Assembly: GCA_900540475.1 (NCBI GenBank)
Contig: UQGG01000086.1
Span: 1-21,285, forward strand
Length of the DNA stretch: 21,285 nucleotides
Direction of reading: 5' to 3'
DNA from: an uncultured Robinsoniella sp.
GTDB lineage: Bacteria; Bacillota; Clostridia; Lachnospirales; Lachnospiraceae
Numbering within the stretch: the first letter of the stretch is position 1; the number at the start of each line of letters is the position of its first letter. A program made the position numbers and the translations under genes. The notes under the pieces were generated by a model. The model worked only from the letters and a program-made list of their open reading frames with translations. It was not told where the DNA came from and ran no database searches. Below are positions 15,362 through 21,285 of the stretch, in pieces.

Positions 15362-16105
15362 GTGGCTAAATTAAAGACGAATATCGCACAATTAGGTTCG
15401 ACGAGATTGTTATATTCAAGAATTGCCGACAGCATATGCGAGTACATAACTGAAAATAAAATAGATATCGGTGGAAAACTTCCAAGTGAACGGGAATTAG
15501 CTATGATGTGGGGTGTGAGCCGGTCTTCGGTACGGGAAGCAATCCGTGAGCTGGAAAATCAGGGGCTGTTGAGTGTGGAGGCGGGAAGAGGCTCCTTTGT
15601 GATCGGCGAAGTCTCGGACAAATCCATGATGTTTAAAATCCAGAAACGAAATTTTTTTGAACAGTTTGAGATCAAAACCGTCCTGGAAGAGTATATGCTG
15701 AAAAAAATAACACCCGTGATATCAGAAGAGGTATTATATCAATTGGAACACATTGCAAAGCAGATGATAACCATGTGTGATAATGGAATCTTTCCGCAGG
15801 AGCTGGACAACCTGTTTCATAAAATTTTGTTAGAATCTTATGGAAACAAGGAAATGATCAATCTGGTGGAAAACATGATCCATGTATTCGGAGAATATAA
15901 CGATGTGTATTTTCATCTGTGTGAGGGAGTGGTAAATGAAACGAACCAGACTATTTTAGATACCATACCTTACCATCTGGATATGGTTCTGATGATGCGT
16001 GCCAGAAATGTAAAAGAAGTAATAAAAATCTATCGGAAAATTATAGAGTTGGATATACAGCTGTACAGCATGGTGAATCCGACTGACCAGAAGGAGACGT
16101 TATGA
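15362..16105 (+). CDS. FadR-subfamily GntR transcriptional regulator
   Basis: A 247-aa DNA-binding regulator. Residues about 15-82 are the GntR winged helix: LPSERELAMMWGVSRSSVREAIRELENQGLLSVEAGRGSFV, with the recognition helix around SRSSVREAIREL. Residues about 98-235 form an all-helical FCD-type effector domain, which usually binds small organic acids and a metal. Asp149-x3-His153 (DNLFH) and His205 are recognisable metal-ligand candidates; the usual last histidine of the domain is replaced (YRKII). Start is GTG 15362 with AAAGGAG 8 nt upstream; an ATG at 15355 is out of frame and stops after four codons. It overlaps the next gene by 4 bp and shares an operon with it. It probably represses its own unit and the sugar ABC operon through the FadR-like palindrome at 8877 (inference). 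Confidence 0.9.
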   Translation: MAKLKTNIAQLGSTRLLYSRIADSICEYITENKIDIGGKLPSERELAMMWGVSRSSVREAIRELENQGLLSVEAGRGSFVIGEVSDKSMMFKIQKRNFFEQFEIKTVLEEYMLKKITPVISEEVLYQLEHIAKQMITMCDNGIFPQELDNLFHKILLESYGNKEMINLVENMIHVFGEYNDVYFHLCEGVVNETNQTILDTIPYHLDMVLMMRARNVKEVIKIYRKIIELDIQLYSMVNPTDQKETL

Positions 16106-17277
16106 TGGATGACCTGTTAAGCATGACCCATTTAGGAGACGATTATGATAAATATTTAAATGCGGTAGTTCCGCCGGTTTTTATGAATTCCCTGCATGTA
16201 TTTCCCACGTTTGAGGAATATGCAAATTGTGATGCTTCAAAAAAGGGGGAGTTTAAATACGGACGGGTCTCCAATCCTACCGTGCACATTCTGGAAGAAA
16301 AGATTGCTGCATTAGAGCATGGATGCAGGGCGGCGGCTTTTGGAAGCGGAATGGCGGCAACATCGGCGGCAATTCTGGCAACCTGTAAAGCCGGAAGCCA
16401 TATTATCTGTATGCGGGATGTATACGGACCTGTTAAGAATATTCTAAACCGATATATGATTCCGAAGCTTAACATGACGGTTACCTATTGGTCGGGAGAG
16501 AGCCTAAAAGAGCTGGAGCAGGCAATTTGTCCAAAAACAGATCTGATCATGATCGAAAGCCCTGCAACTTTTGTGTTTACAGTGGTAGATATCGCAGGAG
16601 TTGCTCAAATTGCCAAACGACATGGGGTTAAGACATACATAGACAATACATACTGTACGCCGCTGTATCAGAAACCCCTGGATCTGGGGATTGATCTGGT
16701 CATGCATACTCTGACTAAATATATCGGCGGGCACAGCGATATTATGGGTGGTATTCTCACATCGGCAGATGAAGAACTTATGAAAGAAATACAGCTGACC
16801 ATCCGGGAGCTTTTTGGGGCAAATATGGGACCGATGGAGGCCTGGCTTGCGACCAGGGGACTTCGTACCATGGCACTTAGAATTGCAGAGCATGGCAGGA
16901 CGGCACAGCAAATAGCAGAATATCTGGAGAAGCATGAAAGAGTGGAGCGCGTATACTATACCGGACTGCCTTCCCATCCGCAGCGGGAACTGATAGAAAA
17001 GCAGCAGAAAGGACACACGGGACTGTTAAGTTTCGTGCTGAAGGATTCTCCCGAGGAAGCAGTAAAAGTAATTGACAAATTAAAACTATTTGGAAAAGGC
17101 TGTTCCTGGGGAGGATTTGAAAGTCTGGCACTCTGCCCGCTGTATACGGCAACAAAAGAGGAGTTAAAGTTTTTAAACCTTACAGAACATGACAGAGGGC
17201 TGATCAGAATCCATTGTGGGTTAGAAGGAGTGGAGAATCTGATGGAAGACCTGGAGAATGCATTAAAGCGTGTTTGA
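16102..17277 (+). CDS. Cys/Met-metabolism PLP enzyme, atypical gamma-lyase type
   Basis: A 391-aa fold-type I PLP enzyme of the cystathionine gamma-lyase/methionine gamma-lyase/cystathionine gamma-synthase family. Visible family marks: YGRVSNPT (53-60), GSGMAA (81-86), VYG near 107-109, YIDNTY with Asp181, the PLP lysine Lys206 in TLTKYIGGHSD, and the C-terminal IRIHCGLEG, where the family has an Arg-binding substrate carboxylate. The usual ESPxNP loop reads ESPATF (152-157), so the Asn-Pro pair is lost, and specificity may differ from standard gamma-lyases. ATGA overlaps the regulator stop; AAGGAG at 16091-16096 could also serve ATG 16105. Probable chemistry is beta/gamma-elimination or replacement on an amino acid, possibly sulfur-containing; the true substrate is unknown. 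No cysteine or methionine genes adjoin it. Confidence 0.82.
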   Translation: MMDDLLSMTHLGDDYDKYLNAVVPPVFMNSLHVFPTFEEYANCDASKKGEFKYGRVSNPTVHILEEKIAALEHGCRAAAFGSGMAATSAAILATCKAGSHIICMRDVYGPVKNILNRYMIPKLNMTVTYWSGESLKELEQAICPKTDLIMIESPATFVFTVVDIAGVAQIAKRHGVKTYIDNTYCTPLYQKPLDLGIDLVMHTLTKYIGGHSDIMGGILTSADEELMKEIQLTIRELFGANMGPMEAWLATRGLRTMALRIAEHGRTAQQIAEYLEKHERVERVYYTGLPSHPQRELIEKQQKGHTGLLSFVLKDSPEEAVKVIDKLKLFGKGCSWGGFESLALCPLYTATKEELKFLNLTEHDRGLIRIHCGLEGVENLMEDLENALKRV

Positions 17278-17303
17278 TAAGTGAATTATAAAAAGGAGAT
17301 GGG

Positions 17304-18434
17304 GTGGCGGCAATGAATTACAGAGAAAATATTATGGCGATTTTAAATTACCAGCCTTATGAAAGTATGCCGGTAGTATCCTTTGGATACTGGGTGGAAA
17401 CACTGGACAAATGGGCAGCAGAGGGGCATATCACCAGAGAGGAAGCAGAAGGTTACCGGAAGTTCGGAGACAATTCCGGGGCAGATAAAAGCGTTATGAA
17501 AAAACTCGGATTTGATTTTAACTGGAATTCCTGCGTGGGATGTCAGGTGGATATATTTCCGAGGTTTGAGGTGGAGGTAATAGAAGAAAGACCGGATGGC
17601 TCCAGAATTATCCGGGATGAACTGGGGCTGATTGTGCTGGAAAAGCCGGGTACGGTTTCCATACCGGCTGAAATCGGTACCTCAATGACTGACCGCAGGG
17701 CATGGGAAGAGCATTACCTGCCCCGTCTGCAATGGTCCAAAGAGCGAGTGGATGAAAATCTGCTGAAATCGCTGCGGGATACGTCCGGGCGTGAGGTTCC
17801 TGTTGCAATACACTGCGGTTCCCTGCTTGGCAGGATGAGAGATCTTCTGGGGGTAGAGCAGTTAAGTTATTTATATATGGATGATGAAGAGCTTTACGAA
17901 GAAATCATTGATACCATGGCGGGTCTGTCTTACAACTGGGTGAAAACAGCACTGGAATCAGGCGCAAAATTTGACTATGCCCATTACTGGGAGGATATCT
18001 GCTTTAAAAACGGACCACTGGTAATACCGGGTGTGTTCGATGAATACGTGGGACCTCATTATAAAAAGACAACTGAGCTGTTAAAACAATATGGGGTAAA
18101 TATTGTTTCTGTAGACTGCGACGGATTGATTGATTCCCTGATCCCTACCTGGCTGGAAAATGGTGTGAATACCATGTTCCCCATTGAAGTGGGTACCTGG
18201 AATGCGTCGATAGCTCCGTGGAGAGAAAAGTACGGGAAGCAGATACGGGGTGTGGGCGGGATGAATAAGACCATTTTTGCCAGAGATTATAAAGCAGTTG
18301 ATGCCGAGATAGAAAGGCTGAAGCCCCTCATCGAGCTGGGGGGATATATCCCATGCCCGGATCATCGGATTGCCCCGGATGCCATATTCGAAAATGTACA
18401 GTATTACTGTGATCAGATTCGCAGAATTATTTAA
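17304..18434 (+). CDS. Uroporphyrinogen decarboxylase-family protein
   Basis: A 376-aa (beta/alpha)8-barrel protein of the URO-D family, in the large group not devoted to heme synthesis that includes corrinoid methyltransferases (MtaA/CmuA type). Segments seen: NYRENIMAILNYQP at the N-terminus, VDCDG (270-274), NTMFPIEVG (289-297), GGMNK (318-322) and GGYIPCPDHRIAPDA (346-360). Cys272 and Cys351 sit where MtaA-type enzymes carry zinc ligands, but the first His is Asp271. The set is typical of an uncharacterised Firmicute branch. GTG 17304 has AAGGAG 5 nt upstream; ATG 17313 (14 nt from it) gives 373 aa and starts like relatives, so the start is uncertain. Last gene of the regulator operon. 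No corrinoid protein gene is nearby, so methyl transfer is only a possibility. Confidence 0.82.
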   Translation: MAAMNYRENIMAILNYQPYESMPVVSFGYWVETLDKWAAEGHITREEAEGYRKFGDNSGADKSVMKKLGFDFNWNSCVGCQVDIFPRFEVEVIEERPDGSRIIRDELGLIVLEKPGTVSIPAEIGTSMTDRRAWEEHYLPRLQWSKERVDENLLKSLRDTSGREVPVAIHCGSLLGRMRDLLGVEQLSYLYMDDEELYEEIIDTMAGLSYNWVKTALESGAKFDYAHYWEDICFKNGPLVIPGVFDEYVGPHYKKTTELLKQYGVNIVSVDCDGLIDSLIPTWLENGVNTMFPIEVGTWNASIAPWREKYGKQIRGVGGMNKTIFARDYKAVDAEIERLKPLIELGGYIPCPDHRIAPDAIFENVQYYCDQIRRII

Positions 18435-18450
18435 TAAAGAAGCAGGTTTA

Positions 18451-18486
18451 AAAAATAGCAGTACCCGACCGGGTACTGTTATTTTT
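18451..18486 (+). terminator. Intrinsic terminator of the regulator operon
   Basis: A 16-bp stem (18451-18466 with 18471-18486, one G-U wobble) with loop GACC, ending in ATTTTT, lies 16 bp after the URO-D-family stop codon. It starts with an A-run, so it may act on both strands. Confidence 0.92.
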
Positions 18487-18543
18487 ATGGAAGACAGGCG
18501 CTTATATAAATTCTTCCCACTAATTTAAGGAAATCTCGCATTC

Positions 18544-18601
18544 TTTTTCTGCATATGATAGAATAGAAGAAAATCAAGTTACTTTCCGGGTTGCAGAAAA
18601 A
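18544..18601. repeat. 10-bp inverted repeat before the EEP gene
   Basis: TTTTTCTGCA (18544-18553) and TGCAGAAAAA (18592-18601) are perfect inverted copies 38 bp apart. A possible -10 (TATGAT, 18554-18559) lies between them, without a clear -35. It could be a long-range leader stem or paired half-sites; function unknown. Confidence 0.3.
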
Positions 18602-18702
18602 TAAGTAGAAAGGAAGCCACGCTGTATTTCTTCAACCTGTTTGATTTGTGGCCGTATCCCAGGTTAGTACTGCTAGTACTGAGATGCGTTAACGGTGTGA
18701 AA

Positions 18703-19755
18703 ATGGCAAAAATGATTTTAAAAGCAGTTCTTATTGTACTTGCGGCGGTATTTCTGATCGGGGCAGCCGGAGTGATCTATCTGACGGTCAGGGAATACAA
18801 ACCAAAGAAAAATGAAGAGGTGGAGGTTCCTGAAGGGGGAGGGGAACTTACGGTATCCGACCAGTTGACCTTCCTCACCTGGAACACCGGATATGCCGGG
18901 TTAGATAAAAACCAGGATTTCTTTATGGATGGCGGTACGAAGGTAATGCCGGACACCAAAGAAGAGGTGCTTGAGAATATGGAAGCAATTTCCAGGACAT
19001 TGAAGGAGAATCCGGCAGATGTTTATTTCCTTCAGGAAGTAGACCTTTATTCCAAGCGCTCTTATTACCAGGACCAGACGGCGTATTACAGTGAGAAGCT
19101 TGGAATGGGAAATATGTTTGCCTATAATTTTAAATGTGACTTTGTGCCCTACCCCCTGCCCTTTATCGGACATGTGGAATCTGGAGTTGCAACCTATACC
19201 GGTCTTGGAGCAGCACAGGCAAAACGAATTGCATTGCCGGAGTCTTTTTCCTGGCCGGTGAAAACCTGTAATTTAAAGAGGTGCCTTTTGACCACCAGGA
19301 TACCGATAAAGGACTCTGATAAAGAGCTGGTTCTAGTCAATCTCCATCTGGAAGCATATGACGATGGAGAAGGAAAAAAAGCACAGAGCGCACTGCTGGC
19401 ACAGGTACTGGAAGAAGAGTATCAGAAAGGGAATTATGTGATTGCCGGAGGTGATTTTAATCAGACCTTTTCTTCCGTAACCAAATATCCCATATGGAAT
19501 AAAGAGGGCTGGGTGCCGCCTGAAATGGATGAAGACAGTCTGCCCCAGGGCTTTCGTTTTGTCATCGATGATTCCTATCCCACCTGCCGCCTGTTAAATG
19601 CTGCTTATACCGGCGCTTATGACACTTCTCAGGTATATGTACTGGATGGGTTTATTGTCTCGGAGAACGTAAATGTGGAAACGGTGGATGTCCTGAATGT
19701 AGATTTCGCACATACGGATCATCAGCCTGTGAGGATGACCGTTCGCCTAAAATAG
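18703..19755 (+). CDS. Membrane-anchored endonuclease/exonuclease/phosphatase-fold protein
   Basis: From ATG 18703 the protein is 350 aa. It has one N-terminal membrane segment (residues 5-28), then a metal-dependent hydrolase domain, probably outside the cell. The EEP motifs are all present: Asn61 in LTWNTG, Glu112 in FLQEVD, His215 in LVNLHLEA, Asp251 and Asn253 in GGDFN, and Asp339-His340 in HTDHQP. The fold cuts phosphodiester or phosphomonoester bonds (nucleic acids, inositol phosphates, sphingomyelin); this substrate cannot be told. The ATG at 18703 gives a typical membrane-anchor start, but its ribosome site is poor (GGTG only). The frame stays open back to 18562, and a good AAAGGAAG (18609-18616) precedes an in-frame CTG at 18622, so a longer N-terminus is possible. 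It stands alone after a terminator. Confidence 0.8.
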   Translation: MAKMILKAVLIVLAAVFLIGAAGVIYLTVREYKPKKNEEVEVPEGGGELTVSDQLTFLTWNTGYAGLDKNQDFFMDGGTKVMPDTKEEVLENMEAISRTLKENPADVYFLQEVDLYSKRSYYQDQTAYYSEKLGMGNMFAYNFKCDFVPYPLPFIGHVESGVATYTGLGAAQAKRIALPESFSWPVKTCNLKRCLLTTRIPIKDSDKELVLVNLHLEAYDDGEGKKAQSALLAQVLEEEYQKGNYVIAGGDFNQTFSSVTKYPIWNKEGWVPPEMDEDSLPQGFRFVIDDSYPTCRLLNAAYTGAYDTSQVYVLDGFIVSENVNVETVDVLNVDFAHTDHQPVRMTVRLK

Positions 19756-19798
19756 GTTTATGACAGGCTTAGAACCGGTTCATGGTAATCATTGCAGG

Positions 19799-19828
19799 TT
19801 GGACAATTACAAGTCCCTGTGTTAAAAT
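19799..19828 (+). promoter_or_regulatory. Candidate promoter of the acetyltransferase gene
   Basis: TTGGAC (19799-19804), an 18-bp spacer and TAAAAT (19823-19828), with a start expected near 19835. The leader would then include the hairpin at 19846-19872. Confidence 0.4.
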
Positions 19829-19845
19829 AAAAAAGATAAAGAGGC

Positions 19846-19872
19846 AGAGCATGTCGGGTTCAGGCACGCTCT
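19846..19872 (+). other. Leader hairpin before the acetyltransferase gene
   Basis: AGAGCATGTC (19846-19855) and GGCACGCTCT (19863-19872) form a ten-position stem with one A-C mismatch and one G-U wobble around loop GGGTTCA. No T-run follows. It may be a weak terminator of the upstream gene or a leader structure. Confidence 0.35.
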
Positions 19873-19912
19873 CATTTATAAAGATTAGTTTTGACAATTT
19901 CTTGGAGGAAAG

Positions 19913-21130
19913 ATGAAAAACGAAGATATGTTTCAAATGCGGCAGTTAAAGGAAAGCGATTTGGAAGAGTTCAATGCGCTGCTTCGCTATGTGTTTCAGG
20001 TTACAGGAGATGAATTATTAAAGTCAGGCTGGGAAGAAGATGAAATCCAGCGTGCCAAAGCACCAATACTTAAGCAGTCCTATATACTGGGCTATTTTCA
20101 TAATAATAAACTGGCATCCCAGATTGTAGTATACCCCATGGAAGTAAATATCTATGGACAGATCTGTAAGATGGGAGGAATCACAGGGGTTGCGACTTAT
20201 CCGGAATATGCCGGCAGAGGATTAATTCATACGCTGATGCTGAAGATTCTGGAGCATATGAGGGAAGAGCAGCAGACGATTTCATTTTTATATCCCTATT
20301 CCATTCCCTTTTACCGGAAGAAAGGATGGGAAATTGTATCCGATCAGATCAAATTCAGCATTAAAGATACACAGATGCCAAAGAAACAACCCGTTCCGGG
20401 CATGGTAGAGCGGGTAGAATGGGATCATGAGGACTTAAAAAATGTATACCGGTACTTTGCTGTCCAGAGACATGGTGCTTTAATCAGGGACGATCTGGCG
20501 TGGGAGGAATACTGGCGTTGGGAATCCGATGATGTCATTGCGGCGATCTATTACAGTGAAGAGCATAAACCGCTGGGTTATGTGGTATATTCCATAGAAA
20601 ATGAGATATTCAATGTAAAAGAAATTCTGTATTTAAATATAGAAGCAAGACATGGAATCTGGAATTATATCAGTTCTCATTTTTCTATGATAACTGAAGT
20701 AAGAGGGTATAATTATACCGGGGAACCCCTTGCTTTTCTTCTGGAAGACAGTGAAATTACTGAGACGATTGCTCCCTATATCATGGCAAGGATTGTGGAT
20801 GTACGGGAATTCATTCTCCAGTATCCATTTCAGGTAATGCCGGAGGATTTTCATATACACCTCATTGTGCATGACAATATGGCGCCATGGAATGAAGGAG
20901 ATTTTCAGATTTACTGGAGGGACCAGAAAACATTTTGTGATCAGGAAAATGATCTGCCCCTTACAAATATTGTGGAGCTGGATATCCAGACGCTCACCAC
21001 AATGTTAATGGGATACAAAAGACCGTCATATCTGTATGAGAATGACAGACTGGAAATGGAATATTATATGGTGCAGATATTAGAACGTCTAATACCAGTG
21101 GGGAAACCATATTTTTCCGATTATTTCTAA
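19913..21130 (+). CDS. Eis-like GNAT N-acetyltransferase
   Basis: A 405-aa cytoplasmic protein with the Eis layout: an N-terminal GNAT domain, a second GNAT-like domain and a C-terminal SCP2-like domain (from about residue 295). The acetyl-CoA loop is GVATYPEYAGRG (92-103), with the pyrophosphate-contacting Arg-Gly at 102-103. Tyr134 in IPFYRKKGWE fits the conserved catalytic tyrosine, and the chain ends in Phe, as in Eis proteins, where the C-terminal carboxylate takes part in catalysis. Eis enzymes acetylate amines, including aminoglycosides at several positions; most Firmicute relatives have unknown substrates, so a resistance role should not be assumed. GGAGG at 19904-19908 sets ATG 19913. 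A monocistronic unit closed by a strong terminator. Confidence 0.85.
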   Translation: MKNEDMFQMRQLKESDLEEFNALLRYVFQVTGDELLKSGWEEDEIQRAKAPILKQSYILGYFHNNKLASQIVVYPMEVNIYGQICKMGGITGVATYPEYAGRGLIHTLMLKILEHMREEQQTISFLYPYSIPFYRKKGWEIVSDQIKFSIKDTQMPKKQPVPGMVERVEWDHEDLKNVYRYFAVQRHGALIRDDLAWEEYWRWESDDVIAAIYYSEEHKPLGYVVYSIENEIFNVKEILYLNIEARHGIWNYISSHFSMITEVRGYNYTGEPLAFLLEDSEITETIAPYIMARIVDVREFILQYPFQVMPEDFHIHLIVHDNMAPWNEGDFQIYWRDQKTFCDQENDLPLTNIVELDIQTLTTMLMGYKRPSYLYENDRLEMEYYMVQILERLIPVGKPYFSDYF

Positions 21131-21180
21131 AATAGCAGCTTATCATGCAATAAAAACTAAAATAGATAGAATATGATATA

Positions 21181-21227
21181 GAAAAAGGGAGACAGTGTGT
21201 AATTAAAACATACTGTCTCCCTTTTTC
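21181..21227. terminator. Strong bidirectional terminator
   Basis: A 20-bp stem (21181-21200 with 21208-21227, one G-U wobble) with loop AATTAAA. The A-run and T-run are built into the two arms, so it can serve the acetyltransferase gene and any convergent gene to the right. Confidence 0.9.
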
Positions 21228-21238
21228 TGCTTTCGTGA

Positions 21239-21278
21239 AGTATTCAACTCTATGAAAGACATTTTCATAGATAATACT
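21239..21278. repeat. Interrupted palindrome at the window edge
   Basis: CTATGAAA (21250-21257) and TTTCATAG (21263-21270) form a perfect 8-bp stem with loop GACAT. An outer pair, AGTATT (21239-21244) and AATACT (21273-21278), extends it across a small internal loop. No T-run suits a plus-strand terminator. It may be a dispersed palindromic repeat or part of a gene unit beyond the window. Confidence 0.45.
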
Positions 21279-21285
21279 CGCTTTT

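Noticed and set aside
16668..17016. Minus-strand frames inside the PLP enzyme gene
   Set aside because: Shadows of a gene with clear catalytic motifs; no independent signals.
19890..19895. TTGACA just before the Eis-like gene
   Set aside because: It would place the -10 inside the coding region and the start site past the ATG; judged accidental.

Overview
The window looks like a chromosomal segment of a gut-type clostridial Firmicute, most likely Lachnospiraceae. This rests on AT-rich intergenic DNA, strong AGGAGG-type ribosome binding sites, near-consensus sigma-A promoters, lipoprotein-anchored sugar ABC transport without a local ATPase, and clostridial-type protein families. No phage, CRISPR, tRNA or rRNA was seen. 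The species cannot be fixed from the sequence alone.

Layout. Positions 1-2350 hold a DUF4340-like lipoprotein, probably the end of an upstream operon, then a separately promoted zinc-dependent sorbitol-dehydrogenase-type enzyme. On the minus strand at 2361-3911 is a siroheme nitrite/sulfite reductase-like protein, with a palindrome filling the spacer of its putative promoter. Positions 4107-6354 are a clear tdh-kbl operon (threonine to glycine plus acetyl-CoA), closed by a strong bidirectional terminator.

The centre (6435-15124) is a carbohydrate-use locus. A GHL6-like glycoside hydrolase runs leftwards. An ABC importer (binding lipoprotein plus two permeases) and a GH106-like alpha-L-rhamnosidase-type hydrolase run rightwards. 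The 494-bp divergent region carries a perfect TTGACA-17-TATAAT promoter with a FadR-subfamily (GntR) palindrome just downstream of the expected start site, and a good minus-strand promoter.

The 3' end of the GH106-like gene is interrupted by a 146-bp MITE-like element (15090-15235) with 15-bp terminal inverted repeats (14/15) and a perfect 8-bp target duplication. Removing the element in silico restores an in-frame ending Val-Ser-Ile-Ser-Leu-stop, so the current last ten residues are supplied by the insertion.

Positions 15362-18434 form a three-gene unit: a FadR-type GntR regulator, an atypical Cys/Met-metabolism PLP enzyme overlapping it by 4 bp, and a uroporphyrinogen-decarboxylase-family protein of unknown substrate. 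The operator in front of the transporter operon makes this regulator the obvious local candidate to control it (inference). Then come a membrane-anchored endonuclease/exonuclease/phosphatase-fold protein, an Eis-like GNAT acetyltransferase, a strong terminator and a palindromic repeat at the window edge.
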